Source: Flavobacterium sp. LC2016-13 (GTDB lineage Bacteria > Bacteroidota > Bacteroidia > Flavobacteriales > Flavobacteriaceae). Taken from it: 64,000 nucleotides of DNA. Shown here piece after piece: positions 8,299 to 16,728 of this stretch. How positions within the stretch are numbered: position 1 is the stretch's first letter; each line of letters starts with the position of its first letter. The stretch spans positions 102,869-166,868 of the forward strand of contig NZ_WMDQ01000012.1 in NCBI RefSeq assembly GCF_009707955.1. The letters run 5' to 3'. Under the pieces are notes generated by a model that saw only the letters and a program-made list of their open reading frames with translations, was not told where the DNA came from and did not search any database. A program made the position numbers and the translations under genes.

Positions 8299-9306
8299 AT
8301 GAATATCGATAAAATTAAATTTTCCAAATTTTTTCACGAATCTAAAAAAAATGCAATTAAAAGAATTGTAAAATGTTATCATCCAGATTGTAATGAAAAA
8401 TCTATAAATTCTCATATTCTTCAAAAAAATGGAATTCTTTCTTCAATTTCAAAAGACAGTCATTTATGGGAACACGTTTTAAATCAATTTAAAGAACCGC
8501 ATTTTCAATTTAAAAGAACCGGAATAAATGAAATTTTTTCTTTCAATTGCTTTTGTCAAAAACACGATAGTGAATTGTTTAAAATTATTGAAACAGAAAG
8601 TATAAATTTTAATGATTACAAATCTTGCCTATTATTTACTTTACGCACAATTTATAATGAAAAATTCAAAAAAGAAGTTAATATTGATATTTATCAAACT
8701 ATATTGAAATCTGAATTTTCATCAAACATAAATAAAGAGTTTTTAGAATTGACACTTGAGCAAGAAAAACTTGGTTTGGCAGATTTAGCAGTAAACGAGA
8801 ATGACATATGGAAAGACTTAAATGAAAACACACAATCATTTATTTTTGAACATAGAGAAATTACGCAAATCGAACTCTGTCTTTCAGCATTTTACAATTA
8901 CGAAACAACTCTAGAAATGAATCTTTATAGATTAAAATATGGAAAAGATATGGAAAGAATTTCTGAAGTTTTCATCAATCTATTTCCATATAAAAATAAA
9001 TCAATCCTATTGATGGCTTATAACAAAAAAGATGAAACTGCAGTTAAGGGAGATTTTTATATTTTTTTTAAAGAATCTGAAAAAAGAGTTCAAAGAAAAT
9101 TAACTAATTTATTTTTATTTGCTTGTGAAACATGGGTTATTTCAGAAAAGTTATATAGTGAAAAATTCAAAGGCATAGAAAATATAATAGCTTATGCCTC
9201 AAAATATTCATCTGAAAATTATAACGAGAGACAGAATTTTGCTTTAAATATGTTTACAGAAAATTTCAAAACTGAAATTCAAAAATGGTATTCAAAATAT
9301 AAATAA
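8299..9306 (+). CDS. Cys/His-motif protein of unknown function (335 aa)
   Basis: The N-terminal third carries a probable metal site: C26-x-H28-x2-C31, then S38-H39, and later C84-x-C86-x2-H89-D90 in CFCQKHDSELFKIIE. From memory, this pattern (C..H..C..SH ... FC..HD..LF..IE) recurs in uncharacterised proteins of bacterial accessory regions, but no function can be assigned. The C-terminal two thirds are helical and charged without membrane segments. It is a lone gene with its own flanking spacers and ends at a strong bidirectional terminator. Unusually low GC agrees with recent acquisition. Confidence 0.65.
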   Translation: MNIDKIKFSKFFHESKKNAIKRIVKCYHPDCNEKSINSHILQKNGILSSISKDSHLWEHVLNQFKEPHFQFKRTGINEIFSFNCFCQKHDSELFKIIETESINFNDYKSCLLFTLRTIYNEKFKKEVNIDIYQTILKSEFSSNINKEFLELTLEQEKLGLADLAVNENDIWKDLNENTQSFIFEHREITQIELCLSAFYNYETTLEMNLYRLKYGKDMERISEVFINLFPYKNKSILLMAYNKKDETAVKGDFYIFFKESEKRVQRKLTNLFLFACETWVISEKLYSEKFKGIENIIAYASKYSSENYNERQNFALNMFTENFKTEIQKWYSKYK

Positions 9307-9345
9307 AAATACGCTCGCGCTAGCAATCGAATTAGATAAGAATAA

Positions 9346-9373
9346 GAAAGAGACCTTTAATAAGGTCTCTTTC
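9346..9373. terminator. Bidirectional terminator between convergent genes
   Basis: GAAAGAGACCTT (9346-9357), a TAAT loop, then AAGGTCTCTTTC (9362-9373): a perfect 12-bp stem between the ends of the 8299 gene (+) and the XRE gene (-). Confidence 0.85.
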
Positions 9374-9398
9374 TAAAATTAAATATATCTTCAAAACA

Positions 9399-9788
9399 CT
9401 ATTTCCCATTCAATAACTTCTCCAAATACTCAACTTTATCTTTTTCAGCTTGCACCAAACGTTCGTAAAGTTCAACAACTTTATCTAAAGGATTAAAATT
9501 GCAATTGTAATTACCTGTCGTAATACTTCCGTGATCTTGAAAAGTATTTCCAATAATATTAAAAACCGCTTCTTCTGAAAAGTTTTTAATTGCTTCAACA
9601 GAAACTCCAAGAGCTTTTGCAATCTCAATTAGTTTTTGTTCGTCTACAGTTTCGCTGTTTTCAATAGCCGAAATTGCCTGCTGATTTGTTCCCAAAGCTT
9701 GTGCCAGTGCTTCCTGTTTCATATCTTTAAGCTCTCTGATACGGCTTATATTTCTGCCGATATGTTTTGGTTTTATTGCTGTACTCAT
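9399..9788 (-). CDS. XRE-family transcriptional regulator
   Basis: A 129-residue DNA-binding protein. Residues about 10-66 form a Cro/CI-type helix-turn-helix (IGRNISRIRELKDMKQEALA, then LGTNQQAISAIEN). Residues 67-100 form a linker with GSITTGNYNCNFNP. The C-terminus (about 100-129) is a charged helix with heptad character, probably a dimerising coiled coil. Proteins of this build are common in Bacteroidota beside accessory genes. The nearest upstream neighbour is the divergent small membrane gene at 9912, so it may control that promoter region as well as its own. Confidence 0.85.
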   Translation of the reverse strand: MSTAIKPKHIGRNISRIRELKDMKQEALAQALGTNQQAISAIENSETVDEQKLIEIAKALGVSVEAIKNFSEEAVFNIIGNTFQDHGSITTGNYNCNFNPLDKVVELYERLVQAEKDKVEYLEKLLNGK

Positions 9789-9911
9789 AATTCAAAGATA
9801 TTTAAAATTCTTAAACGAAAATAAATTTCGGTAAAAAACAAACTAGTTTTTGTAAGATACGCTTTTCAATAATTTATATATCTTTAAAAACTAAAAAACA
9901 ATATTAAAAAC

Positions 9912-10238
9912 ATGAGTAAAATATACAATTTTGAGAAATTTGAAGTCATTAAAAGTCTAATAAGAATCTCATCTTGGTTTTTAATTTTAATATTGTTGTT
10001 TGCCATAATTTTTACTTTACTTTCTACTGGATTTGAAAGTTATTTCATTAATTATTGTATTATCTTTCTATCTATTTTCACATTGTTTTTCAATGTTATA
10101 ACCTTATTTGTAATTTCTATTTTGTATAAATTAAAGAAAGAAAAAATATTTTACAACATTAAAAAAGAGTCAATCTTATTTCTGGCTTCTTTAGCTAGCC
10201 TGATGTTTTTAAGTTGTATAATACATTTAAAATATTAG
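9912..10238 (+). CDS. Small membrane protein, three predicted helices
   Basis: A 108-residue hydrophobic protein with helices near residues 20-40 (SSWFLILILLFAIIFTLLS), 46-72 and 88-104, and short basic loops. No family recognised. The reading frame is plausible from its amphipathic layout and AT-rich codons like those of its neighbours, but no homologue is known to me. Confidence 0.5.
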   Translation: MSKIYNFEKFEVIKSLIRISSWFLILILLFAIIFTLLSTGFESYFINYCIIFLSIFTLFFNVITLFVISILYKLKKEKIFYNIKKESILFLASLASLMFLSCIIHLKY

Positions 10239-10323
10239 AATAAGAATAATTATTCTCCTGCTCGTGTCCCCAAAGAATAGCTAACTCAGATTGAAATAAA
10301 AATTTTTATTAAGTTCTAAAATT

Positions 10324-10614
10324 ATGGAGAATTTTTTCATAGCAATATTAATCAGCCAAATGCTATCTTACGGAATAATAGATCATTTTAAAATCAAATA
10401 TGGCCGTCTCATCATTCTGTCAATCTTTCTTTCTCTATTTTTAATAGTTTTTCCAATTTATTATCAAGTGAATGAAAACAAAGATTCTGTTTTGTGCTTA
10501 TATAATGCATTTGATTATTTTGAGGTTTATTGGAATATTGGTATTGGACTCGTTTTATCAACCCACTTCATTTATTGTTATCTGATTAATAAAAAATCTA
10601 AAACTGTACAATAA
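10324..10614 (+). CDS. Small membrane protein, hypothetical (96 aa)
   Basis: Three hydrophobic segments (residues about 3-18, 28-48 and 69-90) separated by short polar loops. No family recognised. Follows the preceding small membrane gene after 85 bases and may be another single-gene accessory insert. It ends about 40 bases before the palindromic repeat element. Confidence 0.5.
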   Translation: MENFFIAILISQMLSYGIIDHFKIKYGRLIILSIFLSLFLIVFPIYYQVNENKDSVLCLYNAFDYFEVYWNIGIGLVLSTHFIYCYLINKKSKTVQ

Positions 10615-10655
10615 ATTATTTAAGCTAAACTAAAGACAGCATATGTAAAAATTTC

Positions 10656-10786
10656 AATTGCCTCCAGCTTTAGCTGGAGGTTTTGATTTTGCAGACTAAA
10701 TTCGGCTTTAGCCAAAAAACTTAAAAGATTAGGCTAAAGCCATTTTCTAATATAACTTTGCCCTACAGCTAAAGCTGTAGGCAATT
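10656..10786. repeat. Palindromic MITE/REP-like element
   Basis: A 131-base element with 26-base imperfect terminal inverted repeats. The left end reads AATTGCCT, CAGCTTTAGCTG, GAGG and the right end carries its inverted copy with CTACAGCTAAAGCTGTAG. Each terminus is itself a palindrome, and two inner palindromes (GGCTTTAGCC and GGCTAAAGCC) are in inverted orientation. It has no coding capacity. It lies between two genes on the plus strand and can act as a strong hairpin. Confidence 0.75.
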
Positions 10787-10807
10787 TATTTTTTTTTACT
10801 AAATAAC

Positions 10808-11314
10808 ATGATCACAAAAGTAACATTACAAGACATTCCGGCATTAACAACCTTAATAAACTCAGCTTACAGAGGCGAAACTTCTAAAAAAGGCTGGACA
10901 ACCGAGGCTCATTTATTAGAAGGAAAAAGAACAACCGAAGAAGAGTTAACAGAAATCATTTTAAATCCTAAAAATACATTCCTGAAATTTACAGAGAATG
11001 ACAAAATTATTGGTTCAGTTTTATTGGTCGAAAAAGAACATCAATTATACGTTGGAATGCTAACTGTTTCACCTGAATTACAAAATGCCGGAATCGGGAA
11101 AAAGATGTTAGCAGAAGCTGAAAGTCATGCCAAAACTTTAGGAATATCTACTCTTAGCATGACGGTTGTTTCAGTTCGTTCAGAACTTATTGCCTGGTAC
11201 AAACGTCATGGTTATGTCGAAACCGGCGAAAGAGAACCTTTTCCTTCAAGCGATATTCATATTAATATTTCAGATAAACCTTTGGAGTTTATATTTTTAG
11301 AGAAAAAGATTTAA
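10808..11314 (+). CDS. GNAT-family N-acetyltransferase
   Basis: A 168-residue acetyl-CoA-dependent acetyltransferase. The fold is seen in the N-terminal substrate segment (LINSAYRGETSKKGWTTEAH), the central strands with VGMLTVSPELQNAGIGKKML (V-x-P-x3-G-x-G-I-G acetyl-CoA loop near residues 90-106), and the C-terminal YKRHGYVETGERE motif. The YRG..s..GWT..a segment is typical of a subgroup of unknown substrate. It lies just after the palindromic element and appears to be monocistronic. Confidence 0.88.
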   Translation: MITKVTLQDIPALTTLINSAYRGETSKKGWTTEAHLLEGKRTTEEELTEIILNPKNTFLKFTENDKIIGSVLLVEKEHQLYVGMLTVSPELQNAGIGKKMLAEAESHAKTLGISTLSMTVVSVRSELIAWYKRHGYVETGEREPFPSSDIHINISDKPLEFIFLEKKI

Positions 11315-11401
11315 GTATGTTTTACCATATAAGTGATATAAGTTCATTTAAAAGAAGGATTATATATCTAGAAATTTTAAGTCACATTAAATATTCAATA
11401 A

Positions 11402-11950
11402 ATGAACATACGTCTTTTCTCTAAAAAAAATACTACAGCCTCTATTTGGAGCGGCGGATTGACATATGAATATATGATATATCCGAAAACCGCAAGCTAT
11501 ATCGATAGAGATTTTGCATTCAGAATTAGCAGTGCTACAATAGAGGAAACGCCTTCAGAATTTACAAAATTTAAAGGTTATTTCCGATACTTGGTTATGC
11601 TTGATAACTCCTTGCATATTGATATAAACAAAGAGAAAAAAGTATATGAGAAATATGAAATCATGGAATTTAATTCGGATGATGAAGTGACTTCTTATAC
11701 AAAAGGTATTGATTTTAATTGGATGGTTTCTGAAAAAATAAGCCATCACAAACTGAAAATAACGAATAGTAATCAGAATTATAATGCTGAAATAATAATT
11801 TTATTTTCTTTAGACAGAACAGCTATTAAAATTAATGAGAAGCCGTACGATCTAGAACCTCATGATTTATTGGTCATCGAAAATCCAGAAAAGGAAAATA
11901 TAATGCTTCATTTTTCTAATGAATGTCTCACCGGAATATTGGATTTTTAA
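11402..11950 (+). CDS. HutD/Ves-family cupin-like protein
   Basis: A 182-residue protein resembling the HutD (Ves) family: an N-terminal SIWSGGLTYEYMIYP segment, the FRISSATIEE motif near residue 40, and FKGYFRYLVMLDNSL near residue 60, which match the family pattern W-x-G-G-x-T-x-E and F-x-G-x-x-R. The family forms a double-stranded beta-barrel and is linked to histidine utilisation or cold response, but its biochemical role is not firmly known. The only hut gene in the window is hutH, 10 kb away, so no operon link is visible. Confidence 0.7.
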   Translation: MNIRLFSKKNTTASIWSGGLTYEYMIYPKTASYIDRDFAFRISSATIEETPSEFTKFKGYFRYLVMLDNSLHIDINKEKKVYEKYEIMEFNSDDEVTSYTKGIDFNWMVSEKISHHKLKITNSNQNYNAEIIILFSLDRTAIKINEKPYDLEPHDLLVIENPEKENIMLHFSNECLTGILDF

Positions 11951-12233
11951 TCTCGAAAAGTCGCAGAAACACTAAGTTTTTTTGAATCTCGCAAAGTCAC
12001 AGAGCCGCAAAGATTTTTCACGCAGATTTAAAATGATTTAAGCAGATTTAAAATAGATCTTTTATTAAATTAAATCTGCCGGAATCTGCAAAATCTGCGT
12101 GAAACAAAAATCATTTTAATCCATTTATCGCGATAGCTATCGGGAGTGGTTAATAATCTTATGTTAGACGCACCGCAGTGCGCCTCTACAGAAAACCTTT
12201 GTCGCTTTGAACCTCTGAGTCTCTGAAACTCAA
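11951..12233. repeat. Degenerate intergenic repeat with nested hairpins
   Basis: A non-coding spacer of repeat fragments. CACGCAGATTTAAAATGATT near 12019 and AATCTGCAAAATCTGCGTG near 12085 are inverted arms of a hairpin. A short palindrome CGATAGCTATCG (about 12130) follows, then GACGCACCGCAGTGCGCCTC (about 12167-12186) and TTTGAACCTCTGAGTCTCTG. The same phrases recur in the same order at 14274-14425, so this is a dispersed family. Confidence 0.6.
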
Positions 12234-12803
12234 TTAAACCATTCTCTTAATTTTTGACAAGAATTCGTGCGAAACGCCCAAATACGATGATAAATTCTTG
12301 TTGTTAATGGTTTGCATTTTCTCCGGATAACGCTCTCTAAAATCGAGATAACGTTCCTTAGAAGTTTTATTTAAAACATCTAAAAGTCTTTGTTGTATGG
12401 CAATATTAGCGCGCTCAATCATGATGACGTGAAACTGAATAAGCTTTGGAACTTCAACAAACAACTTCGCTTTATTAACTTTATTAATCACTAGAATTTC
12501 GCTGTCTTCGATTGCTTTAATATTATACGTGGTTGGTTTTTGATGATAGAAACTTTCGAGATCACACATCCATTCTTTTTCGAAAGAGAAAAAAATAACA
12601 CTTTCGGTTCCGTTTTCGTTTAAAATGTAGGTTTTAAAAGATCCTTTTAAAATAAAACCTTCATAACTATTGTTAGAATCCTGAATTTGCAAAAACTCAT
12701 TTTTCTTGAGCTTTATGAGTTCTGCTTTAGAAACAATGCAATTCCATTCTTCTTCGGTTAAGGGAATTTTACGTTCGATGTTTTTTCGTAGTAGGTTGTA
12801 CAT
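12234..12803 (-). CDS. Crp/Fnr-family transcriptional regulator
   Basis: A 189-residue regulator with an N-terminal cyclic-nucleotide-binding-like beta-barrel (about residues 15-115, including FLQIQDSNNSYEGFILKGSF) and a C-terminal helix-turn-helix (NLSSYLGVSHEFLSKIKR, about 170-187). The start at 12803 (MYNLLRKNIE) fits the family; an upstream in-frame ATG at 12869 would add 22 unusual residues overlapping the promoter region. It lacks an Fnr-type Cys cluster. It diverges from the pectate lyase gene and could regulate it, though no binding site was identified. Confidence 0.82.
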   Translation of the reverse strand: MYNLLRKNIERKIPLTEEEWNCIVSKAELIKLKKNEFLQIQDSNNSYEGFILKGSFKTYILNENGTESVIFFSFEKEWMCDLESFYHQKPTTYNIKAIEDSEILVINKVNKAKLFVEVPKLIQFHVIMIERANIAIQQRLLDVLNKTSKERYLDFRERYPEKMQTINNKNLSSYLGVSHEFLSKIKRMV

Positions 12804-13041
12804 AATTTGGTTTGTTTTTTTGTGGGAATTTGTTTTTACAATTACCTTATTTATTTGGGGGAATAACAATGTAATCGATTACGTAAAAATACCTTTTTTA
12901 TCTATTTTTGTAAATGAACAACTGTTAAAAAACTATATTTTGTAGAAATTTTTACAAAAGATTGAACTTGTTCAACTTTTTTAGAATTAATTATAAGCAG
13001 ATTTGTACTGTTAAATATTTTTAAAACCCCAAACTTAAATT

Positions 13042-14148
13042 ATGAAATTAAAAACAAAATGGTCAGTGTTATTTGTAGCCCTGGCGTTCAGTTTTGCAAG
13101 TTGTAACTCTGAAGAAGTTCTATCTTCTAACGAAAATGCAAGTGCAACAAACGTTGCTTCTGCTTCTAACGGCTTAACAGCAAAAGTTGGTAACTGTGCC
13201 GAAGTTCCGGGATGGGCTTCTCAAAACGGAGGTACAACAGGTGGAGGGTCTTCTGCCGAAACAACGGTTACAACTTATGCTCAATTGAAATCTGCAATTG
13301 AAAGCAGTACTGTAAAAGTTATTAAAGTAACTGGTACTATTACCGTTACTACAAGATTGTCTTTGCAAGACCAAACCGGTAAAACCATTTATGGTACCAG
13401 CGGTGCAAAATTGGTTTCTACGAACCAAACTAAAGATGCTTCTGGTATTATTAATATCAAAAGATGTAAAAATTTAATCATCAGAAACCTTATTTTCGAA
13501 GGTCCGGGTGCTTATGATACTGATGGTTGGGACAATGCAATTCTTGACGATTGTCAAAATGTTTGGGTTGACCACTGCGAATTTAGAGATGGCGTTGATG
13601 GAAACTTTGACATCAAAAACAAATCAGATTATATTTCGGTTACGTATTCTAAATTCGGTTATTTAAAACCACCAAAAGCTGGAGGTTCAGGAGGTTCTGA
13701 CGATCACAGATATTCAAACTTAATTGGTTCAAGCGATGGTGCAACTGCAGATCGCGGAACATTGAGAATTACATTTGCGCGTTGCTGGTGGGCTCCTGGC
13801 TGTAAAGAAAGAATGCCAAGAGTACGTTTTGGAAAAGTGCATTTAATAAACAACTACTTTAATAGTACGGTAAGTAATAAATGTATTGCTGCAGGTTTTG
13901 AAGCTAATCTTTTAGTAGAAAGAAACTCATTTGATGGTGTAAAAACTCCGATTGATTTAATGACGGGTTACACAGCAGTTACTGCTACTGACAATGTTTT
14001 TGCTAATACAACCGGAAATCAATTAGGAAGCAATACAGCTTTTACTCCGCCGTATACAATCGTAAAACTTGCTGCATCTGCTGTAAAAGCTGATGTTACT
14101 GCCGGAGCAGGCGCAACATTTACAGGAAACACTTGCGGTTCATTCTAA
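13042..14148 (+). CDS. Pectate lyase, polysaccharide lyase family 1, lipoprotein
   Basis: A 368-residue secreted enzyme expected to cleave polygalacturonate by beta-elimination with Ca2+. The N-terminus is a lipoprotein signal peptide (LFVALAFSFASC, Cys at residue 21) followed by a Ser/Asn/Ala linker. The PL1 parallel beta-helix occupies about residues 75-365, with VWVDHCEFRDGVDGNFDIKN (conserved WVDH and DG.vDi), then ITFARCWWAPGCKERMPRVR (R.PR..G motif with catalytic Arg). The protein ends at the catalytic domain without a T9SS sorting signal, so lipid anchoring at the outer membrane is likely. It is monocistronic with a terminator downstream. Confidence 0.92.
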   Translation: MKLKTKWSVLFVALAFSFASCNSEEVLSSNENASATNVASASNGLTAKVGNCAEVPGWASQNGGTTGGGSSAETTVTTYAQLKSAIESSTVKVIKVTGTITVTTRLSLQDQTGKTIYGTSGAKLVSTNQTKDASGIINIKRCKNLIIRNLIFEGPGAYDTDGWDNAILDDCQNVWVDHCEFRDGVDGNFDIKNKSDYISVTYSKFGYLKPPKAGGSGGSDDHRYSNLIGSSDGATADRGTLRITFARCWWAPGCKERMPRVRFGKVHLINNYFNSTVSNKCIAAGFEANLLVERNSFDGVKTPIDLMTGYTAVTATDNVFANTTGNQLGSNTAFTPPYTIVKLAASAVKADVTAGAGATFTGNTCGSF

Positions 14149-14169
14149 TTAAAAAATATTTTTAGTATT

Positions 14170-14267
14170 ATAATTTCAAACGATCTACTTTGAAATTATG
14201 GTATTAAAAAAATGAGTTAGTTAGTTTAGTTTTAAACCACGAATTACAGTAATGTAGTTCGTGGTTT
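14170..14267 (+). terminator. Tandem hairpins after the pectate lyase gene
   Basis: The first hairpin is ATAATTTCAAA (14170-14180) with TTTGAAATTAT (14189-14199), 11 bp perfect. The second is AAACCACGAA (14234-14243) with TTCGTGGTTT (14258-14267), followed by TATTATGTTTTG. The second looks like the main terminator. Confidence 0.7.
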
Positions 14268-14273
14268 TATTAT

Positions 14274-14425
14274 GTTTTGCCATGAAGATACGAAGTCGCA
14301 AATTTTTTTGTTTCACGCAGGTTCTACAGATTTAGCAGATTTTTTTAAAACTATATGTTATACGCATCGCTATGCGTCTCTACAAAAAACCTTTGCACCT
14401 TTGAGCCTCTGAACCTTTGTACCTT
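14274..14425. repeat. Second copy of the degenerate intergenic repeat
   Basis: Carries the same phrases as 11951-12233: GAAGTCGCAAATTTTTTTG, TTTCACGCAGG, ACAGATTTAGCAGATTT, the palindrome ATACGCATCGCTATGCGT (about 14360-14377), CTCTACAAAAAACCTTTGC, and TTTGAGCCTCTGAACCTTTG. No coding potential. Confidence 0.6.
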
Positions 14426-14427
14426 CC

Positions 14428-14811
14428 TCAAAGAACCAATTCCTCAAACAATCTCTGAATCGTTTTCTCTAAATCTTCGCACAAGCCGGAATGTGGTCTT
14501 GAGGTTTGAATTGCAGAACTACGAATAGCTGTTAACCATCGAAAACGCTCCGGAATCTCAAATTCACCAATTGGACCGGCATCTTTATCTCCGCTTGCAA
14601 TTTTCTTAAGCGCTGTTACATTGCAATGCAATTGCTCAATGTCAAAATCATTAGAAAGTGCTTCAATTTTGGCATCGTCGATATGAGCCAATACTTTTAT
14701 AAACTTGGCTTTTTTACAAAATAAAATGATTCCGATATTTAGGAATTCTTCGCGCTCCACTCTTGGTACCACGCGAATTACGGCATACTCATATAAGTGA
14801 CTATCTTGCAT
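14428..14811 (-). CDS. DUF3037 family protein
   Basis: A 127-residue protein of the DUF3037 type, with YAVIRVVPRVEREEFLNIGI near the N-terminus and GPIGEFEIPERFRWLTAIRS in the middle, both typical of the family. Function is not established. Its start overlaps the end of the HipA-like gene by 11 bases, so the two are translationally coupled. The same gene pairing is seen in other bacteria, which suggests the proteins work together. Confidence 0.82.
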   Translation of the reverse strand: MQDSHLYEYAVIRVVPRVEREEFLNIGIILFCKKAKFIKVLAHIDDAKIEALSNDFDIEQLHCNVTALKKIASGDKDAGPIGEFEIPERFRWLTAIRSSAIQTSRPHSGLCEDLEKTIQRLFEELVL

Positions 14812-15583
14812 TTTGAGCTTGATTTACAAAGATTTCGGAATTATTTAATCTGGTTTGCAAGAACTGTAAATATACGTTTCGCAAGGCTTCTGGTGTTTCA
14901 TCGGTATCTTCCCATTCTAGCCATTCCTGTGGAATTGTATTTACAATTTCTTCAAGAATTTCATTACTTAAAAGTGCTTTAAATTCGGCATCAACTTCTT
15001 TTAAAAGTGATGCTTGTGGCAATAAAACGTGATCTTTGATCAAAGCAAACGGGCTTTTGGCATGTTGCTCCCAATTGTTCCAGGAATGATGAAAATACAA
15101 ACACGCTCCGTGATCGATCAGCCATAATTCTTTATGCCAGATCAGCATATTTGTGTTTCTAAAAGTACGATCGACATTCGTAATATAAGCATCTAGCCAA
15201 ACAATTTGCGAGGCTAATTTAGCATCGACAGTTGTTACAACAGGATCGAAAGTAATAGCTCCCGACAAAAAATGAAGTGCCAGATTTAATCCCTGGCTTC
15301 CTTGTAGTAAATCCTGAATTTCTTCATCGGCTTCGGTTCTTCCAAATGCTTCATCGAGATTAGCGAAAACCAATTCCGGAAGTTGCAATTTTAAGGCTTT
15401 AGCAATTTGTCCGCCAACCAATTCGGCTATTAAAGCTTTTACGCCATGTCCGGCTCCTTTAAATTTTAAGACATATTTAAAATCGTCATCGGCTTCTGCC
15501 AAAGCGGGTAAAGAACCGCCTTCGCGTAAAGGCGTGATATAACGCGTAACATTTACCGTTCTTAGATCGAAATTGTTTTTCAT
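14801..15583 (-). CDS. HipA-like kinase family protein
   Basis: A 260-residue protein with the core of the HipA kinase fold but without the HipA N-terminal subdomain (full HipA is about 440 residues). Seen: a nucleotide-binding Lys segment KYVLKFKGAGHG (residues 36-47), the catalytic loop DAYITNVDRTFRNTNML (Asp138, Asn143/145), and the metal motif as DHG (157-159). HipA of E. coli phosphorylates glutamyl-tRNA synthetase; the substrate here is unknown. No HipB-type antitoxin adjoins. The partner is the overlapping DUF3037 gene, so this is not a classical hipBA module. Confidence 0.82.
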   Translation of the reverse strand: MKNNFDLRTVNVTRYITPLREGGSLPALAEADDDFKYVLKFKGAGHGVKALIAELVGGQIAKALKLQLPELVFANLDEAFGRTEADEEIQDLLQGSQGLNLALHFLSGAITFDPVVTTVDAKLASQIVWLDAYITNVDRTFRNTNMLIWHKELWLIDHGACLYFHHSWNNWEQHAKSPFALIKDHVLLPQASLLKEVDAEFKALLSNEILEEIVNTIPQEWLEWEDTDETPEALRNVYLQFLQTRLNNSEIFVNQAQNAR

Positions 15584-15744
15584 AAGCAGTATTTACTGAA
15601 ATACAAACTTACGATTTTTGATTTTAGAATTTAGATTTATGATTTTAGATTCTTGTTGCATTAACCGCAAAGGCCGCAAGAATTGCATTTTACTGATAGC
15701 GCAGAGATCGTAAAGCTGGATGGTAATTCTCAATTGTCATCATT

Positions 15745-15848
15745 TTTGTCATCCTGAGGAACGAAGGATCACACACGGAACTCGACAAAGATTGGCGATT
15801 CAGTTTGCGGAGTTTCTTGTGTGATCCTTCGTTCCTCAGGATGACAAA
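15745..15848. repeat. Perfect 31-bp inverted repeat
   Basis: Positions 15745-15775 (beginning TTTGTCATCCTGAGGAACG and ending GATCACACA) are the exact reverse complement of 15818-15848, with a 42-base loop. A closely related phrase (CATTCCTGAGGAACGAAGG) is, from memory, very widespread between genes in Bacteroidota. It sits between the HipA-like and nnrD genes, both minus strand, and ends 14 bases before the nnrD stop. Confidence 0.85.
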
Positions 15849-15861
15849 CTGCGTATAGAAT

Positions 15862-16728
15862 CTAAGTCAGTCTAATATCTAAGAAGTCTAAACTTAAAAA
15901 TGCTTTTCCAAGATTCTCGATAATATCAGATGCTACAAACGATTGATAACCCGTTTGCGGCAAAGCAATATCTGCGGTTAATCCGTGAAGGAAGATGCCT
16001 AGTTTTGCTGCATATATAGGTTCATAACCCTGAGCTAATAAACTTGTGATGATTCCCGTTAAAACATCGCCGCTTCCTGCGGTGGCCAAAGCAGCATTTC
16101 CGGTCGTGTTTTCGTAGATTTTACTTTTATTGATGATGTATGTTGGAGCACCTTTCATGACAATAATTAGCTTGTATTTTTCAGAGAAAGCGATTGTTTT
16201 TTGAAACTTTTCAGATTCTGAATTCCACTTGCCTATTAAGCGTTCGAGTTCTTTTGGATGTGGCGTTAAAATAGTGTTTTCCGGAACTAATTCTAACCAG
16301 GATTGGTTTTCTGCCAAAATATTCAGCGCGTCGGCATCGAGGACTAAAGGTATTTTATTGATTCGTAAAAATTCGAATAAGGCTTTTTGTGTGCCTAACT
16401 CCTGCCCTATTCCCGGGCCAATTCCGATTGCCTGAGGAATTATAGGAAGATGAATATGAGTAATGAAATTAGAGTTTTCATCATTAACAACCATAACTTC
16501 CGGAATCGAGATTTGCAGAATTTGATAACCACATTTTGGTGTAAAAGTAGTTACGAGTCCGCAGCCGGATTTTAAACAGGATTTTGATGCCAAAACCGCT
16601 GCTCCAATTTTGCCATAACTTCCGGCAATAATTACAGCGTGCCCCTGAAGTCCTTTATGCGTCTGAGGATTTATGGGTTTATAGAATTTTAGAATATCTT
16701 CTTTGGTGATTAAAAACGGATCTTTCAT
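15862..16728 (-). CDS. nnrD: ADP-dependent NAD(P)H-hydrate dehydratase
   Basis: Repairs hydrated NADH/NADPH (NAD(P)HX) back to NAD(P)H using ADP or ATP. The 288-residue protein covers only the ribokinase-like YjeF C-terminal domain: GHAVIIAGSYGKIGAAVLAS near residue 29, IGIGPGIGQ near 103, LDADALNIL near 130, and the signature NAALATAGSGDVLTGII near 222. Many bacteria fuse it to the epimerase NnrE; here it is stand-alone and no epimerase gene is next to it. Monocistronic. Confidence 0.92.
   Translation of the reverse strand: MKDPFLITKEDILKFYKPINPQTHKGLQGHAVIIAGSYGKIGAAVLASKSCLKSGCGLVTTFTPKCGYQILQISIPEVMVVNDENSNFITHIHLPIIPQAIGIGPGIGQELGTQKALFEFLRINKIPLVLDADALNILAENQSWLELVPENTILTPHPKELERLIGKWNSESEKFQKTIAFSEKYKLIIVMKGAPTYIINKSKIYENTTGNAALATAGSGDVLTGIITSLLAQGYEPIYAAKLGIFLHGLTADIALPQTGYQSFVASDIIENLGKAFLSLDFLDIRLT

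Noticed and set aside
12804..12869. Extended N-terminus for the Crp-family regulator
   Set aside because: It would add 22 residues with no match to the family. Start at 12803 gives normal length.
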